From the NCBI RefSeq assembly GCF_015207105.1, contig NZ_JADEXO010000059.1:1-36435 (forward strand): a stretch of DNA of 36,435 nt. Reading direction: 5' to 3'. The notes under the pieces were generated by a model that saw only the letters and a program-made list of their open reading frames with translations, ran no database searches and was not told where the DNA came from. The DNA comes from a cf. Phormidesmis sp. LEGE 11477 (lineage in GTDB: Bacteria > Cyanobacteriota > Cyanobacteriia > Phormidesmidales > Phormidesmidaceae). Of the stretch, positions 8,089 through 17,002 are shown piece by piece; positions within the stretch are counted from its first letter, which is position 1; each line of letters opens with the position of its first letter. Made by a program: the position numbers and the translations under genes.

Positions 8089-11000
8089 TTAAGCAACTGC
8101 GAGAAATCCACCTAGGGCAGCCACAATCGCTGACAGTAGCGCTGTGCCAAATAGCCACCACGCGGCGGCTTCTGCCGCTGCTTTAGTATCTTCCATCTGC
8201 TGCTGAGTCTGAGCTTTGATGCTGTTGATCCGACTCTCGAATTGACGTTCAATTTCTTCTGCCTTTCTCAAGACACCGTCTCTAGTAGATTCAATTTGGT
8301 CGATTACTCGATTAGCATCTGACTTCGACACACGGTTGTTAGCACTGACTAGCGCTACTAGCGTATCGCGATCGAACTGAGAGAGACGGCCTCGCACCAC
8401 GTCGAATCCAGACTGCGGATCGTCCATGATTGCCCGTACGTCTCGCTTGATGCTGTAGTAGTCTAACTCTGGGCGATCTAGAGACTGCAGGAACGTACGG
8501 ATGCGAGCAAAGATGCTGTCAATCGTAGACTGTATAGCGCTTTGAACGCTGCGAATTTGATCTTTGATCTGATGGCGAACCTTGACGATCCGTCCGACAG
8601 CAGCTTCGGCTTCGGCCTGGGTCATATCGGGCCTTTGCGCTAGCAGTGCCACCATGGTCGAATCATCCATTTGATTGATGCGATCGCCTAGTTTGCTAGC
8701 ACCTAACTTAGGATCATTCAGCAGTAGCTTCAGATCGCGCTTGATGCCTTCTGGATGTAGCTCGTCTTTGTTTGTATTCGTCAAGTAGTCTTCTAATGCA
8801 CCTTGGAAAGAGAGGGCTTTAGATTTAGCACCACCCTGTGTCCGGCGAGCTAGACGACGAGGCGACTTGATAATATTCTGGATGTTGTTTAACAAGCTAT
8901 CAATAGTTTGATTGATCTCTTGCTCACTCAAGTCATCTCGCTGGTTTAATAGCTGCACTAGGGTATCGCGATCCATCTTAGAGAGGCGATAGCGAATAGC
9001 ACGCGCACCAGCTTTAGGATGGTTCATCAGCTTCTGCAGATCGCGCTTGATGCCCTCAGGGCTTAGCTCTGGCTTGCCTGTATTGCGTAGGTAGGTCGTG
9101 ATCGCGTTATCTGCTTCATCCGACTGCTGCTGCGACTTAGCGTTTAGCTTTTGCGGTGCGTTTACAACTGAGCGCCAAGCGGATTCAACTGTATCAAGTA
9201 CATAGTCGATCTCATCTTCTGCGAACTCAGGGCGCTGTTTGAGCAGAGCGACTAGTGTGTCTCTATTCATGCTAGATAGGCGGCTGCGGACGCGGCGAAC
9301 GCCTTCGTTGGGCTCATTCAGTAGGGTCTGAATATCTCGCTTAATACCGTCAGGGTTAAGTTCGTCTTTGCCAGTGTTACGCAGATAGTCTTCTAGCGAC
9401 TGCTGCTGCTGCTGTAGGCGAACCTTGGCAGCTTTATCTACGCCTTCTGCGTCGGCGATCACCTTTTCTAGCAGCTTTTCATAGTGCTCAGAAAGTTCGT
9501 GGGCAGGAACATCATCCCTAGTCACTAAAAACTGGCGGAAGTATTCGGCGTTGAATTGAGAGAGGGTCTCGCGCAGGTGCGCTGCGTCTAGGTTCTCAGA
9601 TTCAATGATGGAGCGAAAGGCTTCGTCGCCCATCTCAGAAGTGAGTTCACTGGCCGGGGTGTACTTGAAGAAAGTCTCAACGTACTGCCTAAAGTTTTGC
9701 TCTGCCGCAGCTACCTCAGCTGCTGTAATTTCTTTGATAACTGCTTGGCGGATTATCTCCATGCGAGTCGCAATGTCTCTGATCTCGCCTTGGGTCAACA
9801 GACCACGTTCTTGCAGACATTTAGAAAATAGATCGCGACCTAAGTTAGATAGCTGCTTTCTTACTTCAGCAGGCTCCGCTTCTGCATCGTAGATGACGTT
9901 GCGAAAAGACTCATTTAGCTCAGGTGACTTCAGCTCACCGATATAAGCGTGCTGAATGTAATTCTCGACATCTGCTTGAACTAACGTGTCGTAGAAAGGT
10001 AACGCTTCTTTCGTAGGCGCAGGTAGAAGACTCCCCCCACTAGACACTCTATCTTTTGCCGCTTTAATCTCGCTGATGAGCTTACTGGCATCCATATCAG
10101 AAAGATCTGATTTTCCTAGGATGGTGCTAGATAGCATGCTCATGCCCATAGACATGACGTGGGGCATCGCAGAGGAGCCGCTGTCTTGCTTTTGATCAGA
10201 ACTGTCTTGACTGTTCTTGTTTTGCTGACGCAATTCACTAACTAGCGCGCTGAGCTCTTTGCCAAGACCTTTTGAAGCTAGCTGACCACCCGTTGCTGTA
10301 GCGACAACTTTCACAAGGTCGTTTAGACCTTCAGTGCTGTCTGTGTTTTTTTGCCAAATACGATAGAGGCGATCGGCAGTGCGATTGGCTTCTTCTCTAG
10401 AAAGGTCTGTGCGATCGCTCAGTAAATCGACAAACGTTTTCTTGTTGACTGTTGGCAAAGAATCGCGGTCAATGCCCGAGAGCCCTGCCTCTTTGATCAA
10501 TCGCTCAAACTCTTGCTCCACTGAGCTAACGTCAACTTCAGCCGACTTTAGCGTAGACAGATAGTCTTGTAGCGTATCTTGAATACCGGAAATGTCTAGG
10601 CCAGTTGCAAGCTCACGACGAATCGCTGCCGCTGCTGCCTCAGCAGTCTGAACAACCTGGTTACTAGCCGACTTAGCGCCCAGCGCCGCCGTTGCCGTAC
10701 CCATAATTGTGCCAAAGCCGCTGGTAGCAGACTTGACCATCGAGCCTACCAAAGACCCCACCGCCGTAGAGCTAAACCACAGCAGTAGCGTAAAATAAGT
10801 CGCCCAAATCACCAGGCCAGTGATCGCACCTAGCAGCGGATTAATGTAGGCTGTCAGACTAATTGCCAGCCAGCAGGCAAAAAACAGGGCGATGCAGACC
10901 GTAATCAGTGTCCAAGCACCAAAGGCAATGCCAATTTTTTTAATCCCAGAACCGCCAGAGCTACTGGAGCTACCAGAATCGTTAGAGCTACTAGAGTTGC

Positions 11001-11256
11001 TAGAGTGTGCAACATAGGAAACCCCTGCAGCCATCGAAAGGTTTGTTAGCAGCAGTTGAAAGCCGAAAGCTAGAATCACGCCCGACAGCAGAGCGATAAA
11101 AAATTGTGGACCTGCAATTACAGGTGCAGCAGGTACCTCTACAGGTACGGGTATGGCCACAGCGTCGGGGGACGTTTGGGCTAAAAAATTGACCGTATGA
11201 AAAATATCCTTCGGCCAGATATCTTTAGCTAGCAAAAGGCTCTCGCTAAAGCTCAT
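8089..11256 (-). CDS. Large membrane protein with about seven helical repeats, function unknown
   Basis: This 1055-residue protein has an AGGAG ribosome site before ATG 11256. Helix 1 is near residues 51-72, followed by a Ser/Gly-rich loop (85-104), helices 2 and 3 near 108-134 and 140-162, and a final helix near 1031-1053. Between them are repeats of about 75-85 residues, spaced about 97-100 apart in the last four: degenerate copies near 228-305, 426-505 and 520-605, and clear ones near 620-705, 716-800, 815-900 and 913-995. The clear copies share GIKRDLQKLLN..P..G, then a Met/Phe-D-R-DTLVALL core, then QR.DLSEQE and a helix. A polar linker (330-400) contains Gln/Asn/Ser runs and a Met-rich patch, and QQQQQ precedes repeat 4. 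I recognise no characterised function. A scaffold or envelope-tethered structural role is possible. Confidence 0.92.
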   Translation of the reverse strand: MSFSESLLLAKDIWPKDIFHTVNFLAQTSPDAVAIPVPVEVPAAPVIAGPQFFIALLSGVILAFGFQLLLTNLSMAAGVSYVAHSSNSSSSNDSGSSSSSGGSGIKKIGIAFGAWTLITVCIALFFACWLAISLTAYINPLLGAITGLVIWATYFTLLLWFSSTAVGSLVGSMVKSATSGFGTIMGTATAALGAKSASNQVVQTAEAAAAAIRRELATGLDISGIQDTLQDYLSTLKSAEVDVSSVEQEFERLIKEAGLSGIDRDSLPTVNKKTFVDLLSDRTDLSREEANRTADRLYRIWQKNTDSTEGLNDLVKVVATATGGQLASKGLGKELSALVSELRQQNKNSQDSSDQKQDSGSSAMPHVMSMGMSMLSSTILGKSDLSDMDASKLISEIKAAKDRVSSGGSLLPAPTKEALPFYDTLVQADVENYIQHAYIGELKSPELNESFRNVIYDAEAEPAEVRKQLSNLGRDLFSKCLQERGLLTQGEIRDIATRMEIIRQAVIKEITAAEVAAAEQNFRQYVETFFKYTPASELTSEMGDEAFRSIIESENLDAAHLRETLSQFNAEYFRQFLVTRDDVPAHELSEHYEKLLEKVIADAEGVDKAAKVRLQQQQQSLEDYLRNTGKDELNPDGIKRDIQTLLNEPNEGVRRVRSRLSSMNRDTLVALLKQRPEFAEDEIDYVLDTVESAWRSVVNAPQKLNAKSQQQSDEADNAITTYLRNTGKPELSPEGIKRDLQKLMNHPKAGARAIRYRLSKMDRDTLVQLLNQRDDLSEQEINQTIDSLLNNIQNIIKSPRRLARRTQGGAKSKALSFQGALEDYLTNTNKDELHPEGIKRDLKLLLNDPKLGASKLGDRINQMDDSTMVALLAQRPDMTQAEAEAAVGRIVKVRHQIKDQIRSVQSAIQSTIDSIFARIRTFLQSLDRPELDYYSIKRDVRAIMDDPQSGFDVVRGRLSQFDRDTLVALVSANNRVSKSDANRVIDQIESTRDGVLRKAEEIERQFESRINSIKAQTQQQMEDTKAAAEAAAWWLFGTALLSAIVAALGGFLAVA

Positions 11257-11461
11257 AATTTCTCCTTTTCTTTTTTGTCAGAACTAAACTATTAACGCCT
11301 TTTTATAGACACTCTTCCTCTCTCATGAGAAGTAAGGCAATACAATAAGTTAATAAATAGGTATTACCTGGTTCACCCTTTAGGCATAGAAACGGAGACA
11401 AGGCATAAGAGCATGACATCTCAACGATACGGGTAAACCTAGCGGACCAAAAACAAAGCTT

Positions 11462-12502
11462 CTAATTCGCTTCGCTTTGTCGCTTTCTAAATCTAACCCT
11501 AGCTCCATGTGCCCTGACGCCCTGTCTAATCTCTCTTCCACGTCTCATCGCCCTATATTCTGATCTGTTCCGTGGTAGCTTTGACTCATCATCGGCGGTA
11601 GCTTTCCCCTTTTCTTTCCCTGTTGCATCAGCGGCAAACTCGGCGTGACTATCAGGTCTAATGTTAGAGCCAAACCGATTGGCATAGACTTGGGTGAATT
11701 CAGCTCCAAACAGCAGTATCTGCGAGGAATAATAGATCCAGAGCAACAGCACTACAAATGACCCAGCAGCGCCATAGGCTGAAGCAACGCTGCTATTACC
11801 TATATACAGACCGATCAACGCTTTTCCAATAGTAAAGAGTAAAGCCGTAATCGCTGCGCCCGTCCAGACATCTCCCCAAGCAATTTTGACATCGGGCAGC
11901 ACTTTGTAGATCATGCCAAACAGCAGCGTAATGATCCCAAAAGAAAGTGCGGCATTCAATATTTGCCAGGCAATATCCCAGCCGGGCAGCAAGCTGCTGA
12001 ACATACCGCTGACTGCCGATAGCCCTGCGCTAACTACCAAAGAGACCAGTAACAAAAAGCCAATAGCTAGAACTATGCCGAACGAAAGTAGGCGATCACG
12101 TACCAATCCCCAAATTCCTTCGTCCTTTTTAGCGACAACGTTCCACACTGTATTCAACGCATCTTGCAACTGAATAAACAGGCCAGAAGCACCTATTATT
12201 AGCAGTCCTACGCTAACAATTGTCGCCCAAAACCCACCATCGTTGGTCGAGCGACTAGTTAGCATTTCTTCGATTACGCCAGCTGCATTCGCGCCTAGCA
12301 GCGACTGTATCTGTTCTAGAATGCGAGATTGCACCGTACTTTGCTCGAACAAAAAGCTAGCGATCGCAATGGCAATAATCAAGATTGGGGCCAAAGCAAA
12401 CGTTGTGTAGTAGGCTAGCGCTGCAGCTAACCTAGATACTTTATCTCGCTGCCATTCCGCCACCGTTTGCTTTAGAAGAGACCAAAGAATAGAAGGGTTC
12501 AT
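11462..12502 (-). CDS. YihY/BrkB family inner-membrane protein
   Basis: The family (formerly annotated ribonuclease BN) comprises six-helix membrane proteins of uncertain function. The 346-residue product has the N-terminal signature KVSRLAAALAYYTTFALAPILIIAIA, a central VWNVVAKKDEGIWGLVRDRLLSFG, and AYGAAGSFVVLLLWIYYSSQILLFGAEFTQVYA near the end of the core. The last 60 or so residues form a polar tail that becomes very basic (RAMRRGREIRQG, RVRFRKRQ), perhaps binding nucleic acid or acidic lipid. The ATG at 12502 has only a weak ribosome site. It lies about 200 bases upstream of the repeat-protein gene on the same strand. The family is common in stress-regulated loci. Confidence 0.93.
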   Translation of the reverse strand: MNPSILWSLLKQTVAEWQRDKVSRLAAALAYYTTFALAPILIIAIAIASFLFEQSTVQSRILEQIQSLLGANAAGVIEEMLTSRSTNDGGFWATIVSVGLLIIGASGLFIQLQDALNTVWNVVAKKDEGIWGLVRDRLLSFGIVLAIGFLLLVSLVVSAGLSAVSGMFSSLLPGWDIAWQILNAALSFGIITLLFGMIYKVLPDVKIAWGDVWTGAAITALLFTIGKALIGLYIGNSSVASAYGAAGSFVVLLLWIYYSSQILLFGAEFTQVYANRFGSNIRPDSHAEFAADATGKEKGKATADDESKLPRNRSEYRAMRRGREIRQGVRAHGARVRFRKRQSEAN

Positions 12503-12700
12503 AAGCTACTGCGCGCAATCCTCTTTACCGTTGATGGCGTAGTTAACCACATTCATTTTCTATTGCCCTACTGTCTATGGATAGAGCTGGTCAAGAATAC
12601 ATCAGCGAAGCGCTACATACCGCAAAGTGTCATCTCGATGAAATGTCTTTCCTAACGTATCTAGTGCCGATACCGCCGCAGCTACTAAATAAAGTGAGGT

Positions 12701-13408
12701 CTAGCTAATTAGGCCAGCACGCAACGCTCTAACGGCAGCCTGGGTGCGATCGCTCGCTCCTAGCTTGTTTAAAATATTGCGAACATGAGTCTTGACCGTA
12801 CCTACAGTTACAAACAGCTTTTCAGCAATTTGCGCGTTACTACAGCCCGATACGATACACTCTAGGATTTCTAATTCACGCTCGGTAAGCGGGTATGCCT
12901 CAATGATCTGCTCGTATTCTGGGTCGACCGCACGGATCTCTACTGTCTTGGTATTAAAGCTTTCACCTACTGCCGTAGCTGGCTTGACCTGGGAAAGCAC
13001 TAGACTAGCAATGGTTGGATCAATCCATGAGTTCCCGGACTGCGTTTCCTTAATAGCTGAAATTAAGTCGCCTGTGTCAATTTCTTTGGTGCAGTAGGAA
13101 TCTGCTCCAGCAGCAAACGCGGCCAGCACAGCCTTCTCGCTATCATGCATCGTCAGCATTAATATCTTTGTGTTGACATCAGGATTTTCCTTCTTGAGAC
13201 GCTGTATCATCTCAATGCCATCGATATCAGGAAGACCCACGTCCACGACTGCAACATCAGGTCTCATTTCAGCAATCAAGCTCAATCCTTTTTTGCCACT
13301 GTCTGCTTCGCCCAAGAACCGCAGTCCTGCCTGCCGAAAAGCGGCTCTTAATCCCATTCGCGTCAAGTCATGGTCTTCCACTAGTGCGACGCTAATCTCA
13401 TCTGTCAT
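12701..13408 (-). CDS. LuxR/NarL-type response regulator
   Basis: A DNA-binding two-component output protein of 235 residues when started at ATG 13408. An upstream in-frame start at 13468 would add 20 polar residues that are not part of the receiver. The receiver has the acidic pair Glu11/Asp12, phosphoacceptor Asp56 in VVDVGLPDIDG, Thr86 and Lys108. A linker of about 35 residues leads to the C-terminal GerE/LuxR helix-turn-helix (LTERELEILECI, AEKLFVTVGTVKTHVRNIL). GGCGAGAA precedes the start. It is divergent from the PAS kinase at 13700 with about 290 bases between, which makes that kinase a candidate partner. Targets are unknown; the neighbouring stress genes are natural candidates. Confidence 0.94.
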   Translation of the reverse strand: MTDEISVALVEDHDLTRMGLRAAFRQAGLRFLGEADSGKKGLSLIAEMRPDVAVVDVGLPDIDGIEMIQRLKKENPDVNTKILMLTMHDSEKAVLAAFAAGADSYCTKEIDTGDLISAIKETQSGNSWIDPTIASLVLSQVKPATAVGESFNTKTVEIRAVDPEYEQIIEAYPLTERELEILECIVSGCSNAQIAEKLFVTVGTVKTHVRNILNKLGASDRTQAAVRALRAGLIS

Positions 13409-13699
13409 TATTTCTCGCCTTTGTATCTTGCGCGTATCTATACCCGTATTTTCTTTAGCAGTTGGCACGGATCTTATGGGGATGTCATTATGAATATTAC
13501 ATCTAGCATCTCAGTCGGTGGTAGAGACTCCATCTATCATGGGAGAGACTCGCTATCGACCGCGTTAGCAGTTGCTTATGTCTAAAGGCGTACTCATATC
13601 GCTGTTCTTATCTAGCGACTACGGCTGCTAGATCACAGCGCACCGAGCGGCTCCTGGCTGCCGTTCAAAATTTTTTGTAAAGAGTCAGCTATATCGTTT

Positions 13700-16363
13700 A
13701 TGAGGTTGATGGTCTGTATGGCAATGGTCGAGCTAGCAAAATTCTTCGAGTTAACCTCGGATTTAATGGGGATCGTTAGTATTGACGGACGCTTTCAAGC
13801 AGTCAATACAGCCTTTGAGCGGATCCTGGGCTACACACCTGAAGAAATGCAGGGTCGCCCACTGCTAGATCTTGTTCATTCTGCCGATCGAGCCGCCAGC
13901 CAATCTCAAATTTCTCAGCTACTGGCTAATCAGTCCACTACCATCCGCTTCACCAATCGCTGCGCTTGCAAAGAGGGGGGATGGCGACAGCTAGAATGGA
14001 CAATCTCAGTCGCCGATGCGCTGATGTATTGCGTTGCCCATGACATTACTAACCGCACGGACAACCTCGCTCGCTACAAGCTGCTAGCTGACCATGCCAC
14101 CGATATCATCTCGCGCCAGACTATCACAGGTCAGTATCTCTATGTCTCACCTGCCTGCTACGAAGTATTAGGCTACCACCCCGATGAGCTCGTTGGTCAA
14201 AACCGTTACGATTTCATTCATCCAGAAGATGCTGCCCATATTCAGAAAACTATCGCTCAGCTAGATCAGCAGTCAGAGACCTTCTCTCTCGTCTTTAGAG
14301 CCCGGCACCGAGCAGGACATTACATTTGGATGGAAGCTATTCAAAGAAAGCTGTATAAGCTAAAAGACTTTGATGAGTATAGGCTTACCAATCGGATTCC
14401 TAGCAGCTTACCGGCGATATCTGCTGGGGAAGATCAGCGCACCACGGACCAGTCGGCTACAGACCAGTCGGCTACAGACCAGTCGGCTACATCTAGACAA
14501 ACAGCGCCCTCGCCATCTGAGAGGGCACTTCAGACATCTACCCAAAGCTCCTCCACAGCGGTCAGCGAAATTATCGTAGTCGCTCGCAACGTTACTGAGC
14601 GGGTGCTGGCTCAGCAAAAAGTTCAACAGTTCAACACGGAGCTAGAAGCCCGTGTCGATCGCCGAACCCAGGAGCTAGAAGATTCTCAAAAGCGCTATCT
14701 AGAGCTGCTGAAACTTGAGAGAGAAGGTCATGCTAGAGCAGAACTAGCAAAAGCAACCGCCCAGCTCTATGCAGAAGCAGTCGAAAATATGCAGGTAGGT
14801 CTGTATATATGGCAGCTTAGTGACGTCGAAGATCCGACAAGTCTGACCTTGGTAGCAACTAACCCGGCAGCTAGTCGACTGACTGGTATCTCAGCAGCAG
14901 GTATCATCGGACGGCGGATTCTAGACGTTTTTCCAGCTTTGGTGAATACAGATATTTTAGAGACCTATGTCGGTGTCATCAAAACCAAAATCATGGCTGA
15001 TTTGGGAGACGTTGTCTACAGCGACCATCAAGTAAAACCAAGTATCTTTGCAGTCAAAGCGTTTCCGCTTGCCGAGAATTGCGTAGGGGTGTCTTTTGAT
15101 AATGTGACCAAGCGTAGAGAGATTGAAGCTATTCAATCAGATCAAGCGGCTCAGCTAAAGATACTATTTGACCACTCGGCTGTAGGCTTGGGCAGGGTTT
15201 CTCCAAAAGGGGATTGGATACAGGTAAACCAGCGGCTGTGCGACATGCTGGGTTACTCGATGTCTGAGCTGCTAGGTAAGAACTATAGAACAATCACCTA
15301 TTCAGAAGATTTAGGTGTCAGTCAAAGGACTTACGAACAGCTGATGAATCAGAAGGTATCTCAAGTCAGCTATGAAAAGCGGTATTTAACTCGCAATGGC
15401 GATGTGCTATGGGCCTATGTAACCGTCTCATCTTCCTATGAGGCCAGCTTCCATACCTCTAACTTTCGCGTATCTACTGCCTCTACATCTACTGCCTCTA
15501 TGAGTAGAGACGACCAGACCAGTCAAGACGCAGTTTATTTCATCGTAACTATTCAGGATATCACCCGAAGAAAACAGGCAATAACAGCGCTCAAACGGCA
15601 GAAGAGCGATCTAATGACTGTCAATATGAGACTGAAGAACACAATGTCTCAGCTAGAGCAACGCAACAACGAGCTTGACCAGTTTGCCTACGTTACTTCT
15701 CACGATCTAAAAGCGCCTTTACGTGCGATCGTAAACTTAGCCGGTTGGATAGAAGAGGATCTAGGTAATCAACTGCCAGCGGAAAACAAAGAACAATTTG
15801 ATCTTCTCAAGAGCCGAGTGTTGCGGATGGAAGGCTTCATTAACGGTCTGCTTGAATATTCGCGGATTGGGCGATCGCACCAGAGTAGCGAAATCATCGA
15901 TATTGCTCTGCTGCTAGAAGAAGTCATTGACTCTATTTCTCCGCCAGCACAATTCTCTATCGATGTTGCCACGCCGATGCCTGTCATTAAAGCTAAAAAA
16001 GTCCCGCTATTTCAGGTATTTTCTAACTTAGTCAATAACGCTATCAAGCATCATGACAAGTCTAATGGCTTGGTGCGAATATCAGCGGTTGATAGAGGCG
16101 ACTATTACGAATTCTCTGTAACCGATGATGGCCCAGGCATTGACCCTGCTTATCACGATAGGATATTCACCATCTTTCAAACCCTGCGATCGCGCGATGA
16201 TCTAGAAAGTACTGGCATTGGGCTTTCTCTGGTTGAGAAAACTGTTAAGGCAGAAGGAGGAAGTATTGGTATCGTCTCAGCAGAAGGCGCAGGCGCAACT
16301 TTTCGATTTACCTGGCCAAAGGAGCCCCACGTAGATAGCCTTGAAAAGGAAACACTCGCATAG
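13700..16363 (+). CDS. Multi-PAS sensor histidine kinase
   Basis: An 887-residue cytoplasmic sensor without transmembrane segments. PAS1 is near residues 12-118, PAS2 near 122-235 (GYHPDELVGQN), PAS3 (divergent) near 360-475 and PAS4 near 485-635 (GYSMSELLGKN), with a coiled coil near 300-355. The HisKA motif YVTSHDLKAPLRA carries the phosphorylation site His668. The ATPase domain shows NLVNNAIKHH, DDGPGID and STGIGLSLVEK. The kinase core is of the Cph1-like class, but no GAF or PHY domain is present, so it is not a phytochrome; the ligand is unknown. Several in-frame ATGs (13700, 13709, 13718, 13724) compete for the start, and GAGG at 13702 favours 13718. An Rcp1-like receiver follows about 200 bases downstream, the usual partner of such kinases. 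Confidence 0.93.
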   Translation: MRLMVCMAMVELAKFFELTSDLMGIVSIDGRFQAVNTAFERILGYTPEEMQGRPLLDLVHSADRAASQSQISQLLANQSTTIRFTNRCACKEGGWRQLEWTISVADALMYCVAHDITNRTDNLARYKLLADHATDIISRQTITGQYLYVSPACYEVLGYHPDELVGQNRYDFIHPEDAAHIQKTIAQLDQQSETFSLVFRARHRAGHYIWMEAIQRKLYKLKDFDEYRLTNRIPSSLPAISAGEDQRTTDQSATDQSATDQSATSRQTAPSPSERALQTSTQSSSTAVSEIIVVARNVTERVLAQQKVQQFNTELEARVDRRTQELEDSQKRYLELLKLEREGHARAELAKATAQLYAEAVENMQVGLYIWQLSDVEDPTSLTLVATNPAASRLTGISAAGIIGRRILDVFPALVNTDILETYVGVIKTKIMADLGDVVYSDHQVKPSIFAVKAFPLAENCVGVSFDNVTKRREIEAIQSDQAAQLKILFDHSAVGLGRVSPKGDWIQVNQRLCDMLGYSMSELLGKNYRTITYSEDLGVSQRTYEQLMNQKVSQVSYEKRYLTRNGDVLWAYVTVSSSYEASFHTSNFRVSTASTSTASMSRDDQTSQDAVYFIVTIQDITRRKQAITALKRQKSDLMTVNMRLKNTMSQLEQRNNELDQFAYVTSHDLKAPLRAIVNLAGWIEEDLGNQLPAENKEQFDLLKSRVLRMEGFINGLLEYSRIGRSHQSSEIIDIALLLEEVIDSISPPAQFSIDVATPMPVIKAKKVPLFQVFSNLVNNAIKHHDKSNGLVRISAVDRGDYYEFSVTDDGPGIDPAYHDRIFTIFQTLRSRDDLESTGIGLSLVEKTVKAEGGSIGIVSAEGAGATFRFTWPKEPHVDSLEKETLA
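14447..14491 (+). repeat. Perfect 15-bp in-frame tandem repeat, three copies
   Basis: Three identical units of gaccagtcggctaca (14447-14461, 14462-14476, 14477-14491) encode DQSAT three times from residue 250 of the PAS kinase, in the linker after PAS2. Confidence 0.97.
15473..15502 (+). repeat. 15-bp in-frame tandem repeat, two copies
   Basis: Units tctactgcctctaca (15473-15487) and tctactgcctctatg (15488-15502) encode STAST-STASM at residues 592-601 of the PAS kinase, within a loop of PAS4. Confidence 0.92.
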
Positions 16364-16377
16364 AGACTCGCATAGAG
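16354..16377 (+). repeat. 12-bp tandem duplication across a stop codon
   Basis: actcgcatagag occurs at 16354-16365 and again at 16366-16377. The TAG stop of the PAS kinase (16361-16363) lies in the first copy, and the second copy recreates an in-frame TAG 12 bases later. Confidence 0.95.
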
Positions 16378-16570
16378 AACTGCTGCTTAGACAGTTGGAT
16401 TCCGTAAACAGCCTAATTGTCGTTTGAGATTCTTCTGTATAGAACGAACTATTTTCCAGACAATCTATCTTTAGATAGAGAAAAACCTCCGTACTCTGAT
16501 ACGGTTATCAGCGGTCTGCGTATGAAATACTGTTTCTAGAACATCAGGCGATAATTATTAGGTGAGTAAA

Positions 16571-17002
16571 ATGCCAGAGATGGCCACTACCAACATTCTA
16601 TTAGTAGAAGACGATACGGTAGACGTGATGAACGTCCAACGGTCATTCAAGCGAGCAAACATTGCTAACCCGCTGTACGTCGCTGGCAATGGTGTGGATG
16701 CGCTCGCTATCTTAAAGGGTGAGCATGAAGAAGTCAGCATGCCCAACGTTCGTCGTCTAGTGTTGTTAGATCTCAATATGCCTAAAATGGGCGGCTTAGA
16801 GCTGCTGCAAAAGATTAGAAAAGACCGTGCTCTACGCTCTACTCCCGTTATTGTCTTGACCACCTCCAACCAGGAGAAAGATCGGATAGAAGCCTATAAT
16901 CTCAACGTTGCTGGCTATCTAGTAAAGCCGGTTACGTTTGGCAGTTTTCTCGAACTGATTACTACACTCAATCGCTACTGGACACTTTGCGAGATTCCAT
17001 AG
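16571..17002 (+). CDS. Single-domain response regulator, Rcp1-like
   Basis: A 143-residue stand-alone receiver with no output domain. Visible features are the acidic pocket Glu13/Asp14/Asp15, phosphoacceptor Asp67 in LLDLNMPKMGG, Thr97 in IVLTTSNQEKDR and Lys119 in GYLVKPVTF. The insertion before the Asp strand and the SNQEKD motif are typical of Rcp1-type partners of cyanobacterial phytochromes and related kinases. AGGTGAG lies 4 bases before ATG 16571, so this start is preferred to the GTG at 16562. By position it is probably the phosphate acceptor of the multi-PAS kinase just upstream. Where it passes the phosphate cannot be seen. Confidence 0.93.
   Translation: MPEMATTNILLVEDDTVDVMNVQRSFKRANIANPLYVAGNGVDALAILKGEHEEVSMPNVRRLVLLDLNMPKMGGLELLQKIRKDRALRSTPVIVLTTSNQEKDRIEAYNLNVAGYLVKPVTFGSFLELITTLNRYWTLCEIP

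Noticed and set aside
14447-14491. CRISPR-like array
   Set aside because: The units are directly adjacent with no spacers and are in frame within a gene. No cas gene is present.
14408-14626. Antisense frame with SRLVCSRLVCSRLV repeats
   Set aside because: It is the reverse reading of the DQSAT repeat in the PAS kinase, so the regularity is inherited from the real gene.
13700-16363. Phytochrome (Cph1) photoreceptor
   Set aside because: The kinase core and downstream Rcp1-like receiver suggest it, but there is no GAF chromophore pocket or PHY domain; the sensor part is four PAS domains.
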